A stretch of 64,000 nucleotides of DNA, from NCBI RefSeq assembly GCF_040643635.1, contig NZ_JBEYUS010000015.1, positions 1 to 64,000 on the forward strand, read 5' to 3'. The notes under the pieces are model-generated. The model did no database searches and was not told the origin of the DNA. It saw nothing but the letters and a program-made list of their open reading frames with translations. Below, piece by piece: positions 50,797 through 59,585 of the stretch (its first letter is position 1; every line of letters begins with the position of its first letter). The position numbers and the translations under genes were made by a program. The stretch is from Saccharopolyspora_C sp040643635 (lineage in GTDB: Bacteria; Actinomycetota; Actinomycetes; Mycobacteriales; Pseudonocardiaceae).

Positions 50797-51231
50797 TCAC
50801 AGCTGTTGCCCGATGCGGCGGAACTCGTCCTCGGCGCGCTCGTCGTCGGCGCGGTAGCGGCGCATCGCGTCCTCGACGGCCTCGCGCGCGTCGTCCAGCA
50901 CTCGGCGGTACTGCTGCAGCACCTCGGTGAACGAATCGCCGTCCCCGGTGCCGCGATCGGCGAACTTCGCCGCCATCGCCTCCCCCACCGGGTTGCGCCC
51001 CAGCGGTGCGCGCCGCCCCAGGCCCACCGCGCGGTTCAGCCAGTCCTGCACCTGGTCGACCTGCTCGGTCAGCATGTCCTGGATCGCCCGGCCGGCAGCC
51101 GGGTCCAGCCGCAGCCGCCCGGCTTCCACGTCCCGCCGCAGCGTGCCGACCGCGGCGGACGAGGCCTGCAACTTCGCCTCCACCACCTGCGCCGTCCCCC
51201 GCACCTGCTCGGTCATCCCCGCCCCGCTCAC
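50797..51231 (-). CDS. Helical protein, first gene of the type VII-associated operon
   Basis: 144 residues, nearly all helical (EQVRGTAQVVEAKLQASSAAV, ESLTEQVDQVQDW-type segments, REAVEDAMRRYRADDERAEDEFRRIG). No WXG is seen, but size and place suggest a WXG100/ESAT-6-like or chaperone role. The GTG at 51231 follows AGAGGGGA. It lies 163 bp upstream of the PPE-like gene, in the same direction. Confidence 0.72.
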   Translation of the reverse strand: MSGAGMTEQVRGTAQVVEAKLQASSAAVGTLRRDVEAGRLRLDPAAGRAIQDMLTEQVDQVQDWLNRAVGLGRRAPLGRNPVGEAMAAKFADRGTGDGDSFTEVLQQYRRVLDDAREAVEDAMRRYRADDERAEDEFRRIGQQL

Positions 51232-51512
51232 GCGTTTCCCCTCTTCTCGCACGTCGTGTCCCCTCGCGATGTGGCTCCTCCCGATGGGCACCGGCACACC
51301 GGACCCCGCCACGGCAACGGAACGTACCGGTCTCGTTCCGCTCAGCGACAGGGTTTCCACAAGATCACGGCCGAACGGCCGAGGTTCCCGTCCGAACGGC
51401 CAAGATCGGGGGCTCCCGGCTCAACCTCGGGGCAGTCCGGCGCGTCTCGCAACGGGGAACTCCACGCGTGCGCGGCATCTTCGAGCAGGCGGATTCCGCG
51501 TGTGCGCAGGAA

Positions 51513-51698
51513 TCAGCTCGACCGGCCGGCCCCCGCGGCGCGCGCCACGTCCACCACGAACCAGACCACCCCGACCGCCAGCGCTCCCGCGGTCACGTAG
51601 TTCAGCACCGACCAGTGCTCGGCGCGGATCAGGGTCGGCACCACCGACAGGGACACCAGGACCAGCACCAGGGCGTTCACCACGTTGCGCTTGTTCAT
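51513..51698 (-). CDS. Small two-span membrane protein
   Basis: 61 residues: MNKRNVVNALVLVLVSLSVVP, a short loop, then LNYVTAGALAVGVVWFVVDVARAA. ATG start. No family recognised. It is isolated between the type VII-associated operon and the RDD-family gene. Confidence 0.6.
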   Translation of the reverse strand: MNKRNVVNALVLVLVSLSVVPTLIRAEHWSVLNYVTAGALAVGVVWFVVDVARAAGAGRSS

Positions 51699-51933
51699 CG
51701 TCTCGCTCCACTTCCGCCGCCCGCCTACCGGGCTGCCTCGTCCATCGACACCGAGGAGCCTGCCGGTCCCGCGCCGCGGGAACATCGGGCCGAGGGACGA
51801 AACCTCCGCCGCGCACCCCGGCCGAAAGTACGACACCGCCGAAACCCTTGCGCCGCAACGCGTTCGGCCGGGCACGGGGGTGTTCCGGCGCCGAGTACCA
51901 TGGGCCGACCGCAGCCGCCCCAGGGAGAACGCG

Positions 51934-52650
51934 ATGGTGCCGACCGTGCAGAACCCGGCGCAGGACGCCACCGATCCGCGGGCGAAAGCGGCCTTCCTGG
52001 GCAGGCGGTGCACGCAGATCGCGCTGGACGCCCTGCTGCTGTGGCTGGTGTGCATGCTGCAGATGCTGCTGGCGTTGGTGCTCGCGATACCGCTCATCAA
52101 GTTCGGGATGTCACCGTCACCCGCGTTCGTCGCCACTTTCGCCGTCTTCTTCGCGCTGATGATCGCGGAGAACTGGTGGTGGCACGTGTGGTTCCCGTAC
52201 CGCCACGACGGCAGCACCATCGTCATGCGGTGGCTGCGGCTGCGCGTCATCGCGATCGACGGTGAACGGGCCCGGCTGGCGCAGCACAACGCGCGGTGGC
52301 TGCTGGTCTCGGTGGACGCCATGTTCTTCGGGCTCGTCGGACTGGTGCTGATGATCGTGACGCCGCAGCACCAACGGCTCGGTGACATCGTGGCCCGCAC
52401 CCACGTGGTGCGGGTTCCGGCGGAACCGGCCGGGCCCGCGCGGGACGAGGCTGCGCCGTCGCCCGAGGCTGCGCCGTCGGCTGGGCCCGCCCCGTCGGAC
52501 GAGGCTGCACCGTCGCCTGCGGCTGCGCCGCCGACCGGGCCCGCGCAGTCCGGCGAGGTCCAGTCCGGCGAGGTCCGGACCGACGGGGCGGCGGCAGCCG
52601 ACCGGACCGGCGAGGCGCCCCCGGCCGAGGTGCGAGCGCGATTCAGCTGA
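51934..52650 (+). CDS. RDD-family membrane protein
   Basis: 238 residues. Residues 1-165 form an RDD domain with three hydrophobic spans (FLGRRCTQIALDALLLWL, FVATFAVFFALMIAENWWWHVW, LVSVDAMFFGLVGLVLMIV), and the conserved HQRLGDIVARTHVV closes it. The Ala/Pro-rich tail has internal repeats (EAAPSPEAAPSAGPAPSDEAAPSP, and SGEVQSGEV). ATG behind AGGGAGAA. It overlaps the convergent response-regulator gene by 8 bp. Confidence 0.88.
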   Translation: MVPTVQNPAQDATDPRAKAAFLGRRCTQIALDALLLWLVCMLQMLLALVLAIPLIKFGMSPSPAFVATFAVFFALMIAENWWWHVWFPYRHDGSTIVMRWLRLRVIAIDGERARLAQHNARWLLVSVDAMFFGLVGLVLMIVTPQHQRLGDIVARTHVVRVPAEPAGPARDEAAPSPEAAPSAGPAPSDEAAPSPAAAPPTGPAQSGEVQSGEVRTDGAAAADRTGEAPPAEVRARFS

Positions 52651-53293
52651 CCAGGCCGTGCTGCCAGGCCCAGATCGCGATCTCCGTGCGGTTGCGGGCC
52701 GACAGCTTCTGCTGCGAGCTCGCCAGGTGCGACTTCACCGTGGACAGCGACACGTGCAATTCGGCGGCGATCTCCGCGTTCGTGGCGCCGCGCGCCACCG
52801 CCAGCACCACGTCCAGCTCGCGCTCGGTTAGCGGCGTCTCGCCGCGCCCCATCGGCCGCTTGCCCGGGCCGGTGAAGTGCTGCAGCAGCCGCGTCGTCAC
52901 CGACGGGGAGATCATCGAGTCGCCGTCCGCGGCCGCGTGCACCGCGTTGATCAGCAGCGTCGCGCCCGCGTCCTTGAGCAGGAAGCCGCGCGCCCCGGCC
53001 AGCAGCGCCGCGTACACGTTCTCGTCCACGTCGTAGGTGGTGACCACCACGACCTTCAGCGGGTCCGCGACGTCCGGACCGGCCAGCAGCCGCGTCGCCT
53101 GCAGCCCGTCGACCTTCGGCATCTGGATGTCCATCAGCGTCACGTCGGGCCGCAGCTCGCGGGCCATGCTGACGGCGGCCTCGCCGTCCGCGGCCTCGCC
53201 GACGACCTCCAGGTCCGGTTCGGCGCTGAGGATGAGCCGGAAACCGGTGCGCACGAGCGTCTGGTCGTCGGCGATGAGAACGCGAATGGTCAC
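52643..53293 (-). CDS. LuxR/NarL-type response regulator
   Basis: 216 residues: receiver domain (IRVLIADDQTLVRTGFRLIL; phospho-acceptor Asp in VTLMDIQMPKVDG; Thr and Lys positions in VVVTTYD and GFLLKDA), then a LuxR helix-turn-helix (LTERELDVVLAVARGATNAEIAAELHVSLSTVKSHLAS). The GTG at 53293 overlaps the histidine kinase stop by 4 bp, so the two form one system. Confidence 0.95.
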   Translation of the reverse strand: MTIRVLIADDQTLVRTGFRLILSAEPDLEVVGEAADGEAAVSMARELRPDVTLMDIQMPKVDGLQATRLLAGPDVADPLKVVVVTTYDVDENVYAALLAGARGFLLKDAGATLLINAVHAAADGDSMISPSVTTRLLQHFTGPGKRPMGRGETPLTERELDVVLAVARGATNAEIAAELHVSLSTVKSHLASSQQKLSARNRTEIAIWAWQHGLVS

Positions 53294-54495
53294 CGGAGGT
53301 CTCCCTGGTCGCCGGGGCGCCGCGGCACGTCGACCGGGAATCGGGCGGTGACCCGCCACCGGCGGCCCGGTGCGGGACCGGCCTGCACGGTGCCGCCGAC
53401 CGCCTCCACGCGTTCGGCCATGCCGACCAGCCCGTACCCGGAGCCGGTGCGATCCGGCGACACCGACGGCACGTTGTCGTTTTCCACGACGAGGACGAGT
53501 TCCGCCCCCTCGCGGCGGCCGGTGACCCGGGGGTCGGTGGCGTCCGGGGAGTGCTTGCGGGCGTTGGTCAACGCCTCCAGCACGATCCGGTGCGCGGTCG
53601 TCGCCAGCTCCGGGTGCACCGGCACCTCGTCCAGGTCGGCGGTCAGGTCCACTGCCGCGTGCACCCCGGCCGCCTGCCGCACCGCGGCGCCGAATCCGGT
53701 GCCCTGCGGGAGGGAATCGTCATCGTCGGTGCGGAGCATACCGACGAGCCTGCGCATCGCGGCGAGCGCTTCCGCGCCCGCATCCTCGATCTCGGTGTAG
53801 ACCTCGACCGGATCCTCCTTGGCCGCGCGCGGATTCCCGGCCACCGCGCGGGCCGCGTTCGCCCGCACCACGATGCCGCTGACGTGGAACGCGACCAGGT
53901 CGTGCAGCTCGCGGGCCAGCCGCAGCCGCTCGCCGGTGCGCACCTCCACGAGCTCGTTGCGCCTGCGGTTGTCGGCATCGCGCAGCACCAGCCCGATCGC
54001 CAGGGCGAGACCCCAGACCAGGGCCGCCGCGACCGCGAGCACGGCACGCGGGGTGCCGTCGTAGCGCAGCAGCGCCGCCCCGAGCAGGGCCAGCACGCTG
54101 CCCGCCGCGACCAGCACCGCCGCCCGCGGCCGCAGCCGCCGGCACGCGGCCCCGACCAGCAGGGACAGCCCGACGATCTCGGCACCGGCCGGGAGCAGCC
54201 CGGGACTCATCCCGGCCGCGCCGAGGGATTCGCCGATCACCGTGCTCAGCGCGCTGAGCACGATGGACGCGGCGGCCAGCCTGCCGACGTGCGCGGGGAA
54301 CCGCCGCCGCAGCACCGCCAGCAGGGCGACGATCGTGCCGCTCGACGGGACCAGGAACGCGGCGGTGGGCGAGACGTCCAGCCCCAGCCGCACCATCGAG
54401 ACCATGTCGCCGACGTAGACCAGCGCCAGCGCGACGACCTCCGCGGCGAACAACCCGCGCCGGGCAGGCGGCCCGAAGTACCACGGACTGCTCAT
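53290..54495 (-). CDS. Sensor histidine kinase (NarL-type partner, HisKA_3)
   Basis: About 401 residues. Several membrane spans come first (two clusters up to about residue 180), then the dimerisation helix with phospho-acceptor His in RLRLARELHDLVAFHVSGIV, and a HATPase domain (ALTNARKHSP, then GSGYGLVGMAERVEAVGG). It has no large extracellular domain, so it may sense membrane or envelope state. Start ATG 54495 or GTG 54501. Coupled to the response regulator. Confidence 0.93.
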   Translation of the reverse strand: MSSPWYFGPPARRGLFAAEVVALALVYVGDMVSMVRLGLDVSPTAAFLVPSSGTIVALLAVLRRRFPAHVGRLAAASIVLSALSTVIGESLGAAGMSPGLLPAGAEIVGLSLLVGAACRRLRPRAAVLVAAGSVLALLGAALLRYDGTPRAVLAVAAALVWGLALAIGLVLRDADNRRRNELVEVRTGERLRLARELHDLVAFHVSGIVVRANAARAVAGNPRAAKEDPVEVYTEIEDAGAEALAAMRRLVGMLRTDDDDSLPQGTGFGAAVRQAAGVHAAVDLTADLDEVPVHPELATTAHRIVLEALTNARKHSPDATDPRVTGRREGAELVLVVENDNVPSVSPDRTGSGYGLVGMAERVEAVGGTVQAGPAPGRRWRVTARFPVDVPRRPGDQGDLR

Positions 54496-54528
54496 GATCA
54501 CCGACCTTAGCGCAGTGCGGGCGACGGA

Positions 54529-54945
54529 TCAGCGGACCGCTTTGACGTCGACGACGTACCGGTTGGACTCGGGCAGGAAGCTCAGCACCAGACCGGCCAA
54601 CGACAGGGCGAGACCGATGTACTCGGCGGCACCCGCGGCCGGGCCGAACAGCGCCGCCACGTGCAGAACGGCGAAGATCGCGAGCACGATCCGGGCCCAG
54701 CCGCGACCACCGCGCAGCTTCACGACCAGCCACAGGTACAGCAACAGCGGGACCACGGAGAAGACCGCGGACATCTTCATGAGGAGATCGGCCTGCTCCG
54801 GCGCGACACCCTCGGGAACCGGGTAGTCGCCCCCGGCGATCAGGACCACGCTCCACACCAGCGGGACCACTGCGGAGAGCAGGTAGGACAGGGCGGCGAG
54901 GTTGATGCTCTTCGGGGCGACGGGAAGTGCGAGATTCGAATTCAT
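54529..54945 (-). CDS. Four-span membrane protein, hypothetical
   Basis: 138 residues with four hydrophobic segments (about 18-40, 58-77, 84-100 and 106-124). ATG start. It lies 33 bp upstream of the histidine kinase gene in the same direction and could be co-transcribed with it; a role in sensing is conjecture. Confidence 0.7.
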   Translation of the reverse strand: MNSNLALPVAPKSINLAALSYLLSAVVPLVWSVVLIAGGDYPVPEGVAPEQADLLMKMSAVFSVVPLLLYLWLVVKLRGGRGWARIVLAIFAVLHVAALFGPAAGAAEYIGLALSLAGLVLSFLPESNRYVVDVKAVR

Positions 54946-55127
54946 GCCGAGGAAGTTAGCCGCGCCGAAGAATCGAGATCAAGCCACTCGGACACATTTC
55001 GTACTTTCGGCCACCCGCCTCGTTCTCGCGAACTAAAAGCGCATTGAACAATTCATTCCGGAGACCAATACATATACGCGAGGAATCGCGCGACCCTTGC
55101 CCCGGAAACCGATCCGAGGAGATTCGA

Positions 55128-56855
55128 ATGCGCGATTCAACGATGGCGCGGGCGGTCCTCACCACCGCCTGCCTGGGACTGCTGGCGGCCGGCGTGCCCG
55201 GCGTGGCCGCCGCCGAACCCGCGGCGCCCGAGCGCTACGCGGACCAGCAGCTCGACTGGGGCCCGTGCCCCTTCGACACCGCCGACGGGGCCGTGCCCGC
55301 CGAGTGCGCCACGGTCACCGTCCCCCGCGACTGGGCCGCGCCCGAAGCGGGACCCGACCTCGCGGTCTCGATCAGCCGGGTCCGCGCCGACGGCGAACGC
55401 CAGGGCGCGATGCTGCTGAACCCGGGCGGCCCCGGCGGACAGGGGAGTTCGCTGGCCGGGGCGATCGCCGGGCTGCAACCCGACCTGCACCACGCCTACG
55501 ACCTCGTCGGCATGGACCCGCGCGGCACCGGCCACGAAGGCGGGACCGCGCCCGACCAGCAGGGATTCGTCTGCCACGTGCCGGTGGACCGATTACCGCA
55601 GTCCGAGGGCCTCGACGCGCGGGACCGCTCCGCGGCGAGCATCGCCGAGCACCAGAAGACGCCGCGCGCCATCGCCGAGGCCTGCCAGAGCGACGCGCTC
55701 GCCCCCTACATCACCACCTGGCAGACCGCGCACGACGTGGACCTCGTCCGGGCGCTGCTCGGCGAGGAGCGGCTGAACTACCTCGGCTACTCCTACGGCA
55801 CCTGGCTCGGCGCGAAGTACGCGTCGCTGTTCCCCGAGCACACCGGCAAGGTCGTGCTCGACTCGAACGTGAACTGGCAGGGCCGGTTGCAGGCCGCGTT
55901 CGAGGACTTCCCGCGCATCGGCCAGCGCTGGTTCGACGAGGTGTACCTGCCGTGGACGACGCGGCAGCTGCCGGAACTCGTCGGCACCGACGTCGGCTCG
56001 GCGCGGCAGGCGTGGGAGCGGGCGCGAGAGCAGTACGCGGCGCAGGGCGTCTCCCCCGACGCGTTCGACGGCCTCTTCGTCGGCCAGGGCAGCGAATTCG
56101 GCTGGCTGCTGGCGACCGCGGTGTTCGTCGCCGGGCTGGAAACCGACCAGCAGCAGCCCGCGCCCGACGCGGTGCCCGCGCAGCTGCGGGAACGGCTCGA
56201 TGCGCGCAGCCAGGCCGGCTTCGGGGTGCCGCTGGCCGAGCTGACGCCGCAGCGGGTCGCCGCCGCGATCACCCCGGACTACCAGGACGTCGCGGGCACC
56301 CGCGCCGCGGTGGCCTGCGGTGACCAGCCGACGAAGTCCGCCGAGGAGTACCGGCGGCTCAGCGACGAGCAAGGACCCGAACTGCCGTTGTTCGGGTGGG
56401 CCTACGGGCTCGGCGAGGTCTGCGGGCCCTGGTCCGACGGGCCCCGGCAGGAGCTGCCGCAACTGCCCGCCGAGGTCGCCGACCGGGTGCTCGTCGTGCA
56501 AGGCGAGTTCGACCCGCAGACCGGGTACGAGCAGTCCGACGCCGCGCTGCGCGAAGCGCCCGGCGTCAGCCGCGTCTCCGTCGACGACTCCCCGATGCAC
56601 GGCCAGTACGCGACGCAGGACAACCCGTGCGTGGACGGCATGGTCAACGTGTTCCTGCTGCACGGGTCGCGACCGGACGACGCGGTGTGCCCGTCGGTGC
56701 CGCTGCCCGCGGAGGAGCAGGTGTTCCCGGTCGACGGCCCCGTGACCTCCGAGCACACGCCGTTCGCGGCCACCCCCGGCGGCCCCGACCTCCCGGCCCT
56801 GCGAGCCGCGGTGCAGGAACTGATCGGCGGCCCGTCGCTGCACCCGACCCCCTGA
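55128..56855 (+). CDS. Secreted S33-family alpha/beta-hydrolase peptidase (tripeptidyl aminopeptidase-like)
   Basis: 575 residues. Signal peptide with AAA before residue 30. The alpha/beta-hydrolase core has the oxyanion segment LLNPGGPGGQGS, the nucleophile GYSYGTWLG, an Asp in VVQGEFDPQTGYEQ, and a His in SPMHGQY. The C-terminal TAP-like domain fits the SlpD/SlpE and tripeptidyl aminopeptidase group, which removes N-terminal tripeptides outside the cell. ATG behind GAGGAGA. The preceding 150 bp are AT-rich for this genome and probably hold the promoter. A hairpin repeat begins 25 bp after the stop. Confidence 0.92.
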   Translation: MRDSTMARAVLTTACLGLLAAGVPGVAAAEPAAPERYADQQLDWGPCPFDTADGAVPAECATVTVPRDWAAPEAGPDLAVSISRVRADGERQGAMLLNPGGPGGQGSSLAGAIAGLQPDLHHAYDLVGMDPRGTGHEGGTAPDQQGFVCHVPVDRLPQSEGLDARDRSAASIAEHQKTPRAIAEACQSDALAPYITTWQTAHDVDLVRALLGEERLNYLGYSYGTWLGAKYASLFPEHTGKVVLDSNVNWQGRLQAAFEDFPRIGQRWFDEVYLPWTTRQLPELVGTDVGSARQAWERAREQYAAQGVSPDAFDGLFVGQGSEFGWLLATAVFVAGLETDQQQPAPDAVPAQLRERLDARSQAGFGVPLAELTPQRVAAAITPDYQDVAGTRAAVACGDQPTKSAEEYRRLSDEQGPELPLFGWAYGLGEVCGPWSDGPRQELPQLPAEVADRVLVVQGEFDPQTGYEQSDAALREAPGVSRVSVDDSPMHGQYATQDNPCVDGMVNVFLLHGSRPDDAVCPSVPLPAEEQVFPVDGPVTSEHTPFAATPGGPDLPALRAAVQELIGGPSLHPTP

Positions 56856-56879
56856 CCCCCACACCCACCCGCACATCGA

Positions 56880-57134
56880 AGTGAACGGACCGTTCGTCCG
56901 ATCTAGCTGGACGAACGGTCCGCTCACCCACACCGAACCGATCGCACACGAACATCCGATTTCGAGTGAACGGACCGTTTGCCCGAACAGATCGGACGAA
57001 CGGTCCGTTCACTCGACCTCGGAGTCGGGACGGTGGCGGCGCGGGCTGCGCGCGCCGTCCCGGTTCCGGCCGAGCAGGACCGTGGAGTGAACGGACCGTT
57101 CGTCCGGCTAGATGGGACGAACGGTCCGTTCACT
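56880..57134. repeat. Cluster of three 49-bp hairpin repeats
   Basis: Complete units at 56880-56928, 56965-57013 and 57086-57134. They fill the gap between the convergent peptidase and alcohol dehydrogenase genes: the first begins 25 bp after one stop and the last ends 5 bp from the other. This arrangement suits a bidirectional terminator role. Confidence 0.95.
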
Positions 57135-57138
57135 CAGA

Positions 57139-58206
57139 TCAGGGGCGGAGGAGGATTCTGATCGGGTTTCCCTCGTGCTCCCGCAGCCGCCGGATTCCTT
57201 CGGCGACCTCGTCGAGCGGGAGCACGGCGCTGACCGAGCCGGAGACGTCGAGCCTGCCGCGGTCGGTCAGCTCCACCAGGTCTTCGAGGTGGCGCATCCG
57301 ATAACCGGTGTGACCGATGACGGTGTGCCGGTTGCGCACGAAGTGGATCTCCGGCCCGACGGCGAGCCGGTCGGGCGAGATCCCGACGAGCACGAGCCTG
57401 CCGCGGTGCCCTAGCGCCGCGTCGGCCTGGGTGAAGGTGGCGGTGCGCCCCACGCAGTCGAACGCGGCCCGCAGCCCGCGCCCACCGGTGATCTCGGCGA
57501 TCCGCTCGGCGACGTCCGGTTCCCCCGGGTCGAGGGCGAAGTCGGCGCCGAGCCCGAGCGCCCGTTCGCGGGCGGACTCCAGCGGGTCGAGCGCGATGAT
57601 CGGCGAAGCGCCGCAGATCCGGGCGAGCTGCACGAGGTGGGTGCCGACACCGCCGAGCCCCCAGATCCCGACGGATTCGGCGGCCCGCAGCTGCGCGGTG
57701 TCGATGGCGCCGTACGGGGTGGACACCGCGTCGGCGAGCACGGCGGCATGCTCCAGCGGCACCGATTCGGGGACGTCGACGAGCGAGACCGCGGAGGTCA
57801 GCACGTATTCGGCCCAGGCGCCGTCGTAGTGGAACGCGAGTACCTGGAGGTCTTCGCACCGATCGGTGCCACCGCCGTGGCGGCATTCGGGGCATTCACC
57901 GCATTCCTTGCCCGCGGCGATGACGACCCGGTCGCCGACCAGCCGGTTGCGCACGCCGGCGCCGAGCGCGGCGACGACTCCGGCGGCCTCGTGCCCGGGC
58001 GTGATCTCCGGCAGCCGCGGCCGGATGTGGCCGTCGAGCTGGCTGAGGTCGGACTGGCAGATGCCGCAGGCGGCGACACGCACGAGCACCTCACCGGGGC
58101 CCGGTCGGGGGACGGGCACGTCGCGGACGGCGAGCTCGCCGGTGGCGGTGTCGAACCGGGCCGCGCGCATGGTGGCGGGGATCGACGGATCGAGGACAGC
58201 TGACAT
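57139..58206 (-). CDS. Zinc-dependent alcohol dehydrogenase (medium chain)
   Basis: 355 residues. Catalytic zinc ligands: Cys in AACGICQSDL and the GHEAAGVV His-Glu pair. The structural zinc loop has four Cys in CGECPECRHGGGTDRC. Rossmann motif GLGGVGTHLVQLA. NAD(P)-dependent oxidation of an alcohol; the substrate is unknown. The ATG at 58206 has a modest AAAGGA upstream. Its 3-prime end abuts a hairpin repeat. Confidence 0.93.
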   Translation of the reverse strand: MSAVLDPSIPATMRAARFDTATGELAVRDVPVPRPGPGEVLVRVAACGICQSDLSQLDGHIRPRLPEITPGHEAAGVVAALGAGVRNRLVGDRVVIAAGKECGECPECRHGGGTDRCEDLQVLAFHYDGAWAEYVLTSAVSLVDVPESVPLEHAAVLADAVSTPYGAIDTAQLRAAESVGIWGLGGVGTHLVQLARICGASPIIALDPLESARERALGLGADFALDPGEPDVAERIAEITGGRGLRAAFDCVGRTATFTQADAALGHRGRLVLVGISPDRLAVGPEIHFVRNRHTVIGHTGYRMRHLEDLVELTDRGRLDVSGSVSAVLPLDEVAEGIRRLREHEGNPIRILLRP

Positions 58207-58307
58207 GGGAGTGTCCTTTCGCGGTGCGCCCGTTTCCGGGGCGAGACGGGGAACCGTGCGCTCTCCCCCGAGCGGTGGTCGCTCGGCGGGGAGAACGCGG
58301 GCGGTCG

Positions 58308-58393
58308 GCGGATCGGGCGAATCGGTGGATCGGGTGATCAACGGGCGAGGCGATCAGCGGGTCAGGTGATCAGCGGACTGATCGATCAACGGA
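58308..58393. repeat. Degenerate 16-bp tandem repeat
   Basis: Four clear copies start at 58334, 58350, 58366 and 58382, exactly 16 bp apart, sharing the core GATCARCGG; weaker copies precede them from about 58308. It lies 100 to 190 bp upstream of the alcohol dehydrogenase start, in the 735-bp gap 58207-58941, which holds no gene that I can support. Confidence 0.75.
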
Positions 58394-58564
58394 GTCCGGC
58401 GCGCTGCGAGCCGAGCGAGCAGCGAGGGCCGGCGACCAGTGAGCAGGACGATCAGCAAGGTCACCCGGCCGACGAACCAGGTGTCCGGCACGAACGGTCA
58501 GCAGGTCGGGCGACCCGCATGAACGGTCAGCGGGCCAGGCGGCTTCCACGAGGCGCCAGCGGAT

Positions 58565-58766
58565 AGTGAGCGGACCGTTCGTCCCATCTACTTGGACGAA
58601 CGGTCCGTTCACTCCAGCTCGAGGGAGTGGAGGGCAGGTGAACGGGCCGTTGGTCCGATCTTGTTGGGCGAACGGTCCGTTCACTCCGGGAGTGGGTGGG
58701 ATCGGGTTGGTGGTCGGTGGGGTGCGCGGACTCGGCCGGGCTTGTTCGGCGAACGGTCGTTCGCTC
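58565..58766. repeat. Two full 49-bp hairpin repeats and one remnant
   Basis: Complete units at 58565-58613 and 58637-58685 and a right-arm remnant near 58747-58766 (GGCGAACGGTCGTTCGCTC, with one base lost in the core). The cluster lies mid-gap: 359 bp above the alcohol dehydrogenase start and about 176 bp beyond the TetR stop, so it is not tight against either gene. The remaining gap to 58941 shows nothing clear. Confidence 0.92.
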
Positions 58767-58941
58767 AGGTTCGGGGGGCACGTGGCAGTGGGGTGTGCGG
58801 ACAGGCGTTCGGCGCTGACGACGATCACCACCGGAAGCGATCACCGCCGGAGGAGGACCGGCCGCACGAACCGCCGCCACTCCCCCGGGCCCACGGACCG
58901 GACACCGAAGCCCCATCCGAACCACCCCCGAACAAGCCCCA

Positions 58942-59562
58942 CTACCCCTGGAACCCGGGCACCCCATCGGCGAACAAGGTGCTCACCGAGTCGGCGAGCT
59001 CCTCGGGCGTCCAGTCGGCATCGGTGTCCAGCAGCAGCCGGGCCCCGGATTCGGCCGCGCCGACGGCGAGCGCGGCCAGCGTCGCGGCACGGCGTTCGGC
59101 GTGCGGGGCGGAGGCCCCGAGCCAGTCGCGCAGCACGGGCGTGAGCCGTTCGGCGGCCCGTGCCCGGGAGCCTTGGACGGCGCGCGCCCGGTCGGCCCGC
59201 ACCTGGGTTCCGTACAGCAGCCGATAGCTCTCGGGCGCGTCGCGGACCGCCGTGTAGTAGGCGATGAGCACGTCGCGCAGCGCCGTGGCCGGGTCGGGTT
59301 CGGCGCGGGCCGCGTCGAGGGCGGTGGCGAGCTGTTCGGTGAAGCGGCGGCTTTCCCGTTCGTCGAGGGCCTGGAGCATGGTGTCGCGGTTGTTCCAGCA
59401 CCGGTACAGCACGGTTTTGGCGACGCCGGCTTCGGCGGCCACGGCGTCCATGGACACGGCGTCTCCGTCGCGCGCGGACACGCGCAGTGCGGCGTCGAGC
59501 ACGAGTTCCTTGCGGACGGCGAGCGGCAGGTGCTGCGCGCGTCCCCCTTTGGCGCCGGTCAT
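58942..59562 (-). CDS. TetR-family transcriptional regulator
   Basis: 206 residues. N-terminal helix-turn-helix (LVLDAALRVSARDGDAVSMDAV, then AGVAKTVLYRCWNNRDTMLQAL); the C-terminal ligand domain is variable. ATG start. It follows the acetoacetate-decarboxylase-family gene by 23 bp and is probably co-transcribed with it. The 39-bp palindrome upstream of that gene is the expected autoregulatory operator. Confidence 0.92.
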   Translation of the reverse strand: MTGAKGGRAQHLPLAVRKELVLDAALRVSARDGDAVSMDAVAAEAGVAKTVLYRCWNNRDTMLQALDERESRRFTEQLATALDAARAEPDPATALRDVLIAYYTAVRDAPESYRLLYGTQVRADRARAVQGSRARAAERLTPVLRDWLGASAPHAERRAATLAALAVGAAESGARLLLDTDADWTPEELADSVSTLFADGVPGFQG

Positions 59563-59585
59563 GGCCGCGTCCTCCCCGGTTCGTC

